Source: Arctopsyche grandis
Taxonomy: Eukaryota; Arthropoda; Insecta; Trichoptera; Hydropsychidae
NCBI RefSeq assembly: GCF_051622035.1
Contig: NC_135358.1
Location: 23,998,501-24,062,500, forward strand
Reading direction: 5' to 3'
DNA: 64,000 nucleotides
Shown: positions 24,601 through 35,699 of the stretch, one piece after another
Numbering within the stretch: position 1 is the first letter of the stretch
Layout: every line of letters starts with the position of its first letter
Made by a program: the position numbers and the translations under genes
Notes under the pieces: generated by a model
What the model was told of the DNA's origin: nothing
What the model saw: the letters and a program-made list of their open reading frames with translations, nothing else
Databases searched by the model: none

Positions 24601-27600
24601 ATTTTCGTTTCATTTCAATACACAAACTTTAAATAAATATCAAACCTAAAGCTTCAGTATGAGCTCTGCACGCTTGAGGTTCTAAGCGATATCCTGAAGA
24701 GTTTTGGCATGATAGTCGACGATAACGAGCTCCTGCTCCACATTCCTTTCTCTCTCTATCAGGTATTTTAAAAATTGATTATATATTATATGTTGTGAAA
24801 AAACAAAAAAATTAAAATCGTATTGGCTTTTTTCTTTTTTGAGAATAATAGTTAATTTCATAGAGTACTTCTCATATAAACTTACCCAGTAGGAACGTCC
24901 CAGTTATCAGGCGATTGAGTCACTTCAGGTTCCAAAACGATACAAGAAGACCATACGCCAACAAGTTGAGCATTGACACTCTCACAAGGACACGAATGTC
25001 CTTCAAATACCACTGTATTAGCGCAAGCTGAATTTCCCAAAAGTTTTCTAGACCTACATAAAAATAAAAATAAAAATAGTCGAAACATAAACAGGAAACG
25101 AATGTATGATAAATACCAAGACTTTAAAGTACCTGGTGCTGTCTCCAGAACATTCATTTTCACACTTGGACCAAGGAGACCAATCACTAAATTGGCAACC
25201 AGTACTACAATCAACTGTGCATCTTAAGCTAGAAGCAGGTAAATCAGCCTCTTGTTGTTCCATACACACTGATGGTGGAACTTTATGATGATGCAAAGAG
25301 CACCATACACCTAAAAGATTAAAAGTTTCGAAAAAAGGGTCTATGGAAAAAATAATTGAGAAAATTTGAAAACACCAACCCCTTGTCATAAGACCTCCTT
25401 CTCCGCAGATGACACCAGGCGGTAATTGACACGATGACCATGCTCCATGAGACCATCTAGGTCCTGTAGAAGTATTTGGTGCTGGAGGACAAGCTCGTCT
25501 TTCTTTGAGTGCTCCACATGGGCCGCCACTTCCTATTGCTCCACTTATTATTTCCCTTGAACGCCACTGGCTTGCACCTTCACCTTGAATCGTGATAAAA
25601 ACAGAGTTAAACATGTAAAATTATAAAATTAAAATTTTATTTATTTAAAAATCGATTTAATCTTTCAATATAAAGATATGGGTTATTTACCTAGATTTGT
25701 AGGACAAGAAGACCAAGTAGACCATTCAGAAAGCTGGCAATCCTGTGACATTATGGGTGTACATATTCTGCTCGTTTCAGGTCTTTTGATAGGTATGCAA
25801 CTATTTAAAATAAATAAATAAATATTAAATCGTCAATTTAGATGGCCAATATTATTTGCTAATTGTATTTCAACTCACTGAGCATCTTTGACGAGTCTAT
25901 CATTATTTTCCACACACCACACCTCTCTGTACTGCATGTAAACTGGAGTTTCAGTACTATTTTCACTTGTAATTGCGTCTATATCTATCTTTTCCGTTAC
26001 GTCTCCCTGAAAATAATCATTTTTCATTTAAGCTTCCAATAGTAAGCCATTAGATTTGTTATGAAACTACTATAAAATTTACTTCAGGAGCAATGGGTGG
26101 AGCAGCGCATGGTTGCCACGGCAGGGACAACCAAGAATAACCAGAACATGAATGGATATTGCAAGCTTCAGTTTGAATCAACTGTTCCGATGTTGGACAG
26201 GGATGACCACCTGATTAATAAATATTAAATTAAACCCAGAACTATGTATATATGTATATCTAACTTTGCATATTTCATCACAATTACCAGATCCTGGTGG
26301 AGCAATAACGGTTCGGTTCCTTGATCGCGAAGGTCTATGATGTCTGGTAGCGCAACTCCTGGTGCAAGCACTCCAAGACGACCAACCAGACACAACGCAA
26401 TCGTGTGGACAAGCGCGTTGACACGGTTCGTTATTTATTGGACGTAGCCCTGCTCTAGCGCACTGTTCTTCCCCTACTTCGTTCTAAAATTATTTCGTGA
26501 ATAAAATAATTTACGTTTTTTTTCATTTATTTAAATATTAATTTTAAAATCTCACTTGTTGCAGGTCTACACATGTGACAAGTCTGGTTCTCCGTCCTGG
26601 TCCACAAGGAGCTCTTGGCTCTAACGGTTGACAGGCTATCCAAGTTCCGGTAAACCAACGAGCGCAAGCAGGTCTGGAACATCCTTGAACTTCAACTAAT
26701 GCTCCACATGTAGCTCCATCTTCCGAAGCTGCGACTAATATGCGTCTAGTTCTTTTCCGATATCCTGTAAACGAGGGTGCTTCGGTTAAATTCAGATTGA
26801 TCCGTTGATCTATCTGTTTCTGTTGATTAAGTACTGATTTGAGTAAGTTAAATTCCATTTTGAGTACCATAAAACCATTCTACCTTACTGAAAAACACAT
26901 TTACTGATAATTTTATAAAGACCTTAAACAGTTAATGATTTGAACAACTACTAAGAAACAACTAATTTTTTTTTTTAATTACGATATTTATATTTCATTT
27001 GTGCTTTTTGATTTTTTCATTTCCATGTAATCGAGAAGTGCTTTATATGAGTTCGTAAAATTTCTTGTATTTGAGATATTATATTAAATTGGCTTCATTA
27101 AATTTATTTTAAGATGTTTCATAGCAGATAATATTGTATTGTATTATTTTTAAATATAATAATATTTTTAATAATATAATAATATTTTATATAAAAATAT
27201 AATAGTATTTTTAATAATATTGAAGAGTATTCAAAGGTAAGGGGAGTCAAGTCGAGGTATAAGAAAACAATTATGTAAGTTCCAGTTATTTAATGCTGCT
27301 CTTCTGGTGGTAGCCAGGTTCCGAATGAATCACAGTTCGAGAGCGCCCATATTTATACATATTAGGCGCTGAGCACATAGAGGTATTTGCGCGGTTTTAT
27401 TGGTCAATGAGTCGGGTTCTCTGAGTGGACGATGAGTGCCGCACGCTGATTGGGTGGCGTGCACTGATCGTTCTATCATTACAAAACAATATAATAATAA
27501 TTTTAATAATAAATAATATTTTTCAGAAAATATTATTATATTAATTTTATAATTAATAAATTTTTAAATTCTTAAAGGCGATACATATGTACGTAATTAT

Positions 27601-30600
27601 TCAAAAAAAAATTTATAATTTATAAAATGGTGATGCAGTTGTAGATGTAGGGCATTCTTCGAAAACAGAAATTCGTAGAAATGTTTTTTATATAATTTTA
27701 TTAATATGAGATTCTTTTGGGTCGAGAAAAATATTTACGTTTCAATCTTTCGTATTAAATGATTTCAACTATATGAGTATGCATAATATGATATATCCTC
27801 TGGCCTAAAAACACATTTGACAAGATTACTTGAAACGTTATCTTCACGGCATTGAGGTGAAAAATTGAACCTTCATAACACGACACAAATATTAAGTTGT
27901 CAAGAACACCTACCATTCGTAGTCAGCTGCTCAACTGGTGACATGGGACAGCCGCTAAGGGGCTCGCAGGGTCCCCAAAGACTCCACTCGCCCACCACAC
28001 AATCCCTGGGACACGGCACCTGACAACACGACATATTTTTCTCAAGAAGGAGTAAATAAACCCACAAAAAATAGTTTCACCCAGATACGAAAATAACCCA
28101 CCTCACAACGCTGCACGGTGACAGGGGGCGGCAGGGTTTCGCAGAGACGATCCGCAACGGGCGCCCCTGTCAAGCGGCTGACACAAGATGCTGCACGTCT
28201 CTGGGTTCCCCCACCGCAACGTCCGGCCGCACTTCCTCCAACACCTGAAACCAACGTATATGATTTTAACATATAATTTATTTACAAGGAATTTGCGGAA
28301 CATAACTACAGAATAGCAGCAGATGTTACTCAACCGAAAAATTACTTACATATGTGACTAGCCCAAACTAAATATCTTCCATTTTTATAAACATTGTTTA
28401 TTTGAAGCAATTTACTGACGATCGCATTATGGAATGAATAAAAACAATCATGTTGATACTATCATCTTTTGAGATACTCGATAAGTGATAATAGGTGTCA
28501 TCTATCAAAAAATCCTCAAATTATATCGTAATTATAAAATCATTTTTATAAATATTCATACAAAGGTTTTGTGAAATCTGTTTTAACGTTATATATAGGA
28601 TTACCATACGTCCCGTTTTGGCCGGAAGGGGAGAATCCTGTCTTACAAAATCGCTCTGTTTTATAATTATTTTTAAATAACTGTAAAATACAATATTTAT
28701 ATTGTATTTAATTTTTTATCTTGTCTCATTTCCTTCTTTTAAAGAAATGTACGTTCTGGTAAAAAATATATTACTTAACAAAAGAAGAAATGAAAATTAA
28801 AGAAATCAAAATTTTCAGTTGCACATAATTTTTGCAATTAAAAGAAAACCGGGACTATCGTTTTGGAAAATTTGTAGATTTTACATGTTTCAGAAAAAAA
28901 CACACCGCCTGCGGCGCATGAACATCCGATATTATGTATATAATTTTTTTTATTTTCCTTGTACACAAGATTTCTACATTCTGAAAACAGTTATAATTCC
29001 TTACAATATTAATGGTTATTTAATGGAAAAATAATAAAAACGTGCACATATTTTTTGTATACGGTGGGGTGAGGGGGACAATTATAGATTATAAATTTTT
29101 AAATTGGATAGTATTATGAATACTACATATAACTACCTGAATATCCCTCAAAACATGATTATTTTCGGAAGATACTTGATGGGACTTTGTGATCAAATTT
29201 ACTTTCAATTTATCTGTAACCTGTATTGAAATGGTTATTGAGGATAGGTAATGTGTAAATATTCACGAAACAGATTCTCCATTAAGCTATTTAACTTGCA
29301 TTTATATAATACATACATACAGATATTTACCAAATCCGTACTACATGACTAGCTTATTGTTAAGTGAATGCATTATTATATCGCATTTTTAATTCACTAG
29401 CATATTTTTTACCTCTCCCGGAAATTTACTTATATTTATTTACTTAGGTTTGACACTAGTGGTCGGACTTACTTTGTGATGGGAGCGCAATGGGGACCGG
29501 CAGCATAAGCGGAGGTGGATCTTCCGGTAGATGACATGGTCCCCAAGATCCGGGGGCCCACCGGAAAAGCTCGGCAGGAGTGGCTGGGGCACCACTCCCC
29601 GTAGATTTACTTTCTCGCGTGCTAGCGCATAGGGTTCCAGTGCCTGGTGAAAATATAAAGTAATAAACGTCAGCCGTAAATAATACGAAGAATGAGGAAA
29701 ATAAGAAAAAGTTCCGCTGTTAGTGTGAAAGTGGCATTGGCAGTTAAAGAGTTTGTCAAATAGGTGTGTGGTGGCAAGATTTCATACAGAAATTTTCCAT
29801 AAAAATTTTCTTGACCGTAAAAGTTTTCCTCTTCTCAAAAGAAAATTCTCTTATGAATGAGGTCGAGGACAAACGGTCCCTCTGGCCCCACTGTGATAGA
29901 CTCTGGTTGTTGTGCAAGCTGTTTAATCTGAGATAGTGCTTGCATATACCTACATATATGTATAATATAAGTATGTACATATGTATGTTGGTATAAATAC
30001 GCTTGGGTACTTGGTGATTTCGAATGATTTTCAATTTTTTCCACTCTGGTTATGAGCCAGTTGAATTGTTGTTTTATATAATATAATATGAGTACTTTTC
30101 GATGGCATGCTACAATTTTCTAGAGCAGCGGCTCCCAACCTTTTTTGACTCGCGTACTTTTGCTATACAATTATGTAACCCATAAATGTTTTGATCATTG
30201 CAATTTAAAATAAAAAAAAATTAAAAAATATTACAGAAAACTCAAATTTTCTATCAAATGAAGTAATTTTAATTATATACGGATTATTATAAAATTGAAG
30301 GTTTCAAAATAATATGTATAGAAATTTTATTAAAAAACATAGTAGCAATGTGAATCAAAATATTAACATTATCAATTATATACATAAGTATTAAAATAAC
30401 CGAAAACCATTATATTATATATTATAGTATATGTACATATATATATATTCGCAGTCCCACGTACCTTTTTTACGAGTAGCGATAATTTATACTTGCGTCG
30501 AGCACATTTCCTTTATTAGCCGGTTAGCGACGACTAAGGTACTTTCGTGCGTGAGTGGCCACTTGACCCAAGAAAATCCCGAATTAGACAAGTGCCCACG

Positions 30601-32558
30601 TATCTACCTCTACGTCTACCTAATATAGTGCCTACCTTGCGGTAACGAGATGACGGACCGAGTCCTGATTAGGGTTGGCTCCTGGGCAGTTTCCTCATTG
30701 ACCCAAGCCGACCACTCACTCATCACGCAATCCTCTGACAGCAGGCAAGCTCGACGTGTGCTGGGAACTCTGCTGCCCTTCGGTAAACAACGGCTGAAAT
30801 TAATGTTTCTATTTATTATTGAGAATCGTTAGTTTGCTCTATTAAGTGGTTTCAAGGGTTGTGCGAGTGTTTTCCTAACCTCATTTCTACTACTGTCTCG
30901 TAAGCGTCTTGGCACTTGACATCTCTGGTCTGGACTCCGACGTGTGGTTCAAATGTCAGTCCTCCGGCCGGTTGTGGTTCTTCCAATGCTTCGTTTGATA
31001 GAACGTTGCTGGTCGGTTTGCACCCACTCCAGGCACCCAAGTATAGCATATATCCTTGTCCAGTGCGTTCAATGGTATTTTCTGGAATAAAATCAATCGA
31101 GACACTTTGTACTTTCAAGAAAAACCATTGTTGAGGAAGATAAAACATATAAAACAATTACCCAACATTTTACAGCATTTTATCTATCAGAAAATTCAAG
31201 ATGCCATAAATATTTTTGCTAGAGATAGGAAAGGTTGCCAATTTGTTGGAAACATTTCATTGAAATAAAATAAATTGGAAAACTTTGATAAGAAACGATC
31301 GATCTGGAGTCATATATCCAAGGTATGGCCAGCAATACCGAGCCAAGGAATGAACCCATGATGACTCAGCTGAAAGCGTTATACATACGTTGACCACCGA
31401 ACTATGTTGTATACATAAGTATGTAGGTAAATTCTTTGAGCAATATGTATATTTTTAATTTCCATCTCAAAATCGATCACTGATTACGATTTTATTTACG
31501 TTTTAAAAACAAATGTTAGGAATTTGGACAAGTTATAAGTGGTCGATATGAAATTCTGAGTTTTAATTCAATTAATTTTGATTTTGACCGTTTTTAATTC
31601 ATAAAATTGTAACTGTGACAGTTTTTATGCGGTTAATTGTAATGTGATGAACTATAGTTAGAATAATTCTGAAAAAGTAATAGTACAAATTGTAATGCGT
31701 TTATACATATTCAAAGAGCTGCAAGCCACGAATTCGTTTACTGCGAATTTGACAGTTATTTACAAAATTTCTGAATTGGAATCCGGTTTTTGTAAATGAA
31801 TCAATTAATAAGTTCCACTCCAAGACTTCGTTTTGCAGTTTCTCAAGTTTGATTTCGCTGCCTCAGCCGAAAGTACTGATTGCACAACGGATAAACCCCC
31901 CCCATGAATATTTAATCTCATTGTGTAAAAGTACACGCAAAGTAAATGGGAACGGCATTTAAATCATCTAAATCAAATTTATCATCAGTAATATTGTAAT
32001 AGTGAAATATTTTATTCATGAAAATTTACGCAGCGGAATTCCGCAGATGTATTATGCTATTGGGCATGCAAAAAGGGGATAGATTTAAGGAGACAATTTC
32101 CTGTAGAGCTCGTAGAAAACGCTCGTTTCCGTTTGGGTGCCGAGGGGGTTAAAAGGGGTTCAACTGGGGGGGGGGGGGGGAATGGGCGTGTAGACGAGGG
32201 ATCGTCCGCCACCCCGGGCGTTTTGTGTAAAGTGGTCCGGGGCGGCAAAAGGTTAAGCGCGAGAGAGCCAATTAGGACCGCGGCTGACTCAACTTCGTTA
32301 CGGCGAGCTTTAGACTTTCGTAGAGACCCAGTCTTTAGGCCTCAACAATATTTGCCATGGCAATTAATAACTTGCACGAGGCTTCGATGATAAATTATTA
32401 TATTATATTTTAGCTCCGTCAGTGTTTTCCCACGAGGTGGTTGTTACGCAGATGAGGGATCGGGCTTTGACTACATTTGGCATTTGTTGGAAAATTTAAA
32501 CGATAACTACATATGTATAACAAATACTATACATATACATTTGTATTTGTATATGTAA

Positions 32559-32642
<84 letters not shown>

Positions 32643-34214
32643 TTGCATGGATAATTTTTGATAAATTTAACCTTATCAAAAAATGATTAATTATAAATAA
32701 TTGGATGTCGTTAAGAAAAACTGATCTTTTAGCAAAATTTTATATACATATATGTAGGTATGTACCTAAACGTATTTATCAATTTATGTAGGTATTTATC
32801 AATATAGTAGGTATTTATCAATTTATCAATTAATTTATATAGCTACATATGTACCTAAATGTATGTATGTATGGTTATATTGTACTAATACTAAAATCAA
32901 TGTTTTCTATGTACATATATAAATATGTATATTATTCGATTACTATTTCAATTATTTAATTATTAACAGTTGAAACTAAAAATCATTTCATATTATATTG
33001 TAATTAATACATGTATGTGTGTATAAAAAATAAAGTGTTCATAAAATAGCGCAATCCATTGAAGTTGGAATTTTTTAAGAAATTAATCAAGAATAAGAAA
33101 CAACGTATAATAAAAAAAGATATATTTTATATTAATGCCTCTGTGCCTGAAGAAAAAGATCTTTGATCAACGTGTCTTGCCAGTGATGATGTATGGGTGC
33201 AAAACATCTGCATTGAACGACAGAATGCTACATAAAGTCCAATGCCTCAAAGAAGTGGAGGAATATAATATGGAATGCGAGGATGACAAGTATGACAAGG
33301 ATAGTAATATAGTGGAGAGAGTGAATAGATTGAAATGGCAATGGGTGGGTCATGTATCTAGAAGAAATATGTACAAAATAAGTGTTCAAATGGTACCCGA
33401 GAGAATGTTAAAGGGTGCAAGTTCACATGGGAGATGGGTGGATGAAATCAGAAAAATGCGTGGAATGAGATGGATGAGAGTTGCTCAAAACGGAGACGAA
33501 TGGAAGCATGTTGGAGATGCCTTCACCCTGCAGTGGATGGCGAATGGTTGTGAATAATGATGATGATGTTTTATATTTACTTATTTTAAATACATATGTA
33601 CTAATAAGTAAGTTAGTAAAAATATACGCATATATGAACGTATACCTATCGGTAGAACACGCATGTTTAAATGGATCACTATCTTCAAGAATATCTAACC
33701 AATAATTTCAAATCGTCAAAGAAAAAAAATGGAAAAACCCCAAATTACCATATTTACTGCAAGACAAAAAAAACCCAATATATGTATGTTCTATTTGTGT
33801 GTCGAGGTCGAACGTTTCACATTTAAGTATTTATATTTAAACCATTGTTGCGCACTCCACCCCCCATAATTGTCGACAAAACGGAACGACAATAACGATA
33901 ACAACGGACGTAAACATCTCCTCCACCATCGCTGATGAGGGTCTATTTTCGTAAACAAAACCGGACACGCGCGGTGGTTCAATGGGGTGGTTGCAGAGTT
34001 ATGGTGTTTTTGTTTGTGACCATTGTGTGGGCTTAAAGTGGGCCAGTGTGACATTTTAAGTCGCTACAATGGTATATATTTGGAACGCACCTGTTGCTGC
34101 TCGACGGGGGAGCCTCTGTCCCTCGGCCTGCGCCCCCACTTCGGCTCTAGCCACTAACAACATGGCCGCCACTAGCGCCATTGTTATGCTCGTCGACTTC
34201 TCAGAGACGACCAT
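21650..34214 (-). CDS. THSD7A: THSD7-family receptor with multiple thrombospondin type-1 repeats, 28 exons
   Basis: Coding exons, minus strand: 34214-34091, 31081-30880, 30793-30636, 29643-29473, 28244-28102, 28019-27914, 26764-26556, 26483-26288, 26210-26083, 26006-25879, 25800-25691, 25583-25380, 25310-25133, 25053-24886, 24755-24646, 24561-24423, 24353-24293, 24214-24096, 24017-23873, 23796-23622, 23552-23464, 23100-22952, 22878-22752, 22674-22534, 22456-22311, 22235-22066, 21990-21897, 21683-21650. The frame is continuous over all 27 junctions (1307 aa). It has a signal peptide (MALVAAMLLVARA), then tandem TSP1 repeats with SEWSAW, GEWSLW, SGWSSW, SEWSTW, SDWSPW, SRWSAW, SQWSEW, SEWSIW and SPWSHW cores alternating with degenerate W-GxC repeats. 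An acidic stalk (QDQDQDDYYIHNDDQPEK), one membrane helix (ALAIGIASASLVIMLMVLYL) and an 11-residue basic tail RCHKQRTIHKV follow. The layout matches vertebrate THSD7A/B, which act in endothelial migration; the insect role is unknown and A versus B is not resolved. Intron 1 (3 kb) and intron 6 hold transposons. Confidence 0.92.
27221..27483 (-). repeat. Probable solo LTR in THSD7 intron 6
   Basis: On the minus strand this 263-bp GC-richer block begins TGTAATGATAGAACG and ends CTCTTCA. It contains CCAATAAAAC, then TATAAATATGGGCGC about 100 bp later, which is the TG...CA ends and promoter layout of an LTR. The flanking 5-mers do not match, no internal region exists, and surrounding DNA is very AT-rich. 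The rest of the 1.15-kb intron holds only (AATATT)n-like sequence. Confidence 0.45.
32566..32641. repeat. (TA)n microsatellite
   Basis: About 76 bp of nearly pure TA with one AA interruption, inside THSD7 intron 1. No LINE end adjoins it. Confidence 0.95.
33135..33570 (+). pseudogene. RTE-like LINE reverse transcriptase 3' fragment
   Basis: The ORF begins LKKKIFDQRVLPVMMYGCKT, jumps to RLKWQWVGHVSRRN, and then reads HGRWVDEIRKMRG, WMRVAQ and EWKHVGDAFTLQWMANGCE before a (GAT)n-like tail ATAATGATGATGATG. This is the C-terminal portion of the endonuclease-reverse transcriptase polyproteins abundant in insects (VLPVMTYG, WAGHVARR, W-R-A-D---W-). The catalytic part is missing, and part of the region after the YG motif appears deleted. 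It lies antisense in THSD7 intron 1. Confidence 0.8.
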
Positions 34215-34532
34215 CTTGCTGATTGTTCTCAGTGGATGATACTCTGTAACAAAAACGATTTATTTATGAAATTTATTTTTTACATTCGAATGATGAGTGT
34301 TAAGATGTGCAGTTTTACAAATTTTATATTTCAAATCAAAGTAAAATATATTTTTCTTGAATAAGTTGGATTTAAATTGTACAGTTTCGTCGAAAAATGA
34401 AATAAAACCTTTGTAAGTATGAATGTATTATCGAAAAAAATGTAATTTTTTTGTAAATCTGAAAAAGTTCCACAGTTGAACAAACAGAATTCTATTATAT
34501 ATACAGCAGATATGTATGTACTTTATATAAAA
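34215..34532. other. THSD7 5' flank / promoter region
   Basis: Only about 318 bp separates the THSD7 start codon from the first transposon fragment, so the proximal promoter and 5' UTR should be here unless a leader exon lies further right. No TATA box is evident. Confidence 0.4.
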
Positions 34533-35141
34533 CTAGCTATATGATAAAGCAGAGTTTCGACCTATTAGCCAATACATATTTTTAGTTCTTAGATTAACTT
34601 CATCGCGTTTTTTCTTGATGTGAGTTTTCCAGACAAGGCGTCTATCAAAGTGTATTCCCAGATACTTAACAGAGTCTCTATGCGGAAGCATTATGTTTTC
34701 CATAATGTCGGGTGGGAAGTTCACTTTTCCCAATGTAAAAGTTACATGGACCGATTTACTAGTGCTGACTTTCACTCTCCACTTCCTTAGCCATTGTACG
34801 CATTTATCCAACTGACATTGAAGGATTTTAAAGGCTTCTTCTGCATTTTTGCTGCTGGCTAGTAGGGCTGTGTCACCTGCAAAAGTAGCTGTCAGTATAT
34901 CTTTGAGGTCTGCCGTATATAATGTATATAGTACTAGTCCCAATACAGATCCCTGTGGTACTCCGGCTTTGATCTCGTGAAGTTTAGAGTAGTCTTCCTG
35001 GTGCTTTACTTGGAAAATTATATTTTCCAAGTACGAATTGATGATAGCATAAAACGTGTGCGGTAGGTTTTTCTTGAGCTTATATTTCACAATCCTTCAT
35101 GCCAAACCTTGTCAAACGCCTGTTGGATGTCTAAAAAGACT
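34533..35141 (-). pseudogene. Jockey-clade LINE, 3' part of reverse transcriptase (split element)
   Basis: The minus strand reads VFLDIQQAFDKVWHEGL, then after a 1-bp deletion in TTGTGAAA continues KYKLKKNLPHTFYAIINSYL, KAGVPQGSVLG, YTLYTADL and FAGDTALLASS. These are Jockey reverse transcriptase motifs. The catalytic YADD/FADD is mutated to FAGD and there is a frameshift, so it is dead. The 5' continuation of the same reading frame is not adjacent but lies at 38270-38470, across a nested insertion. Confidence 0.88.
35133..35141. repeat. Target duplication, left copy (AAAAAGACT)
   Basis: This 9-bp string occurs once in an intact Jockey frame, but here it ends one half of the split element and it recurs at 38270-38278 beginning the other half. 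It marks the insertion that split the Jockey copy. Confidence 0.8.
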
Positions 35142-35264
35142 TCTTCTTCTTTTATTTTTACATACATATTTTTACATATATATGTGGGATTTTATGTGTG
35201 TGGGAATTGATGTCAGTATAATGTTGAAGAGTAATGGCAAACAGTGGTATACATGAGTGTACAC

Positions 35265-35451
35265 TGTTGGCAGAAGTGTGGGACGCCAACTGACAGTTGG
35301 CAGTAGAGCCGCTAGCCGGACGGCCACCGGCTAGGTGCGCAGCAGCGCACGTGTGTATATTCTTATATTGTACAATAAACGTATAAGGTTGAACTAAGAT
35401 CGCCTTTGCTTTATCTCTCCTGCAATCCTCCCTATATCTTCGACCGCTACA
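35265..35451 (+). repeat. Probable solo LTR, 187 bp
   Basis: The block begins TGTTGGCAGAAGTGTGGG and ends CCTATATCTTCGACCGCTACA, with a CAATAAACGT polyadenylation signal at 35373-35381. It is GC-rich compared with its surroundings. Size, TG...CA ends and signal placement fit a copia- or gypsy-type LTR. Flanking 5-mers do not match. It lies inside the 35142-38269 insertion. Confidence 0.55.
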
Positions 35452-35456
35452 TATAT

Positions 35457-35525
35457 ATACACAAATATACCAGGAAGGCTTAACAGGTAAACCCCAAATG
35501 CGCATTCCTGGTACACATAATTATT
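35457..35525 (-). mobile_element. SINE 3'-end fragment
   Basis: On the minus strand this reads GTACCAGGAATGCGCATTTG then GGGTTTACCTGTTAAGCCTT and CCTGGTA. It matches the 3' part of the tRNA-derived SINE at 48578-48930 and contains the same ACCAGGAA/TTCCTGGT stem. No tRNA-like head is present here. Confidence 0.7.
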
Positions 35526-35699
35526 ACATAGATACATGTAAATCTAAACAATATATGAGATCTATGGTCAGATATTACAAACATCGTATGAATACGATAA
35601 ATAACGACGAATAACTTTCATGTAACAATACGAATATTTATATTCGATAAACAACCACAGAGACATCTATGGTGAGCAATATGGCGAAACCTAAGATAT

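Larger units (their letters stand above)
31082..34090 (-). other. THSD7 intron 1 (3.0 kb)
   Basis: The intron holds a GC-richer patch at about 32110-32390 with a run of 15 G residues at 32166-32180, a (TA)n tract at 32566-32641, and an RTE-like fragment at 33135-33570. No other coding exon was recognised. First introns of receptor genes often carry enhancers; nothing here proves one. Confidence 0.5.

Noticed and set aside
28600..28870. Sequence resembling a transposon end (TACCATACGTCCCGTTTTGG)
   Set aside because: No inverted partner terminus or target duplication was found nearby. Left as plain THSD7 intron sequence.
30126..30160. CAGCGGCTCCCAACCTTTTT, like a hAT terminal repeat, in THSD7 intron 3
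   Set aside because: The matching inverted end and 8-bp duplication could not be located, so no element was called.
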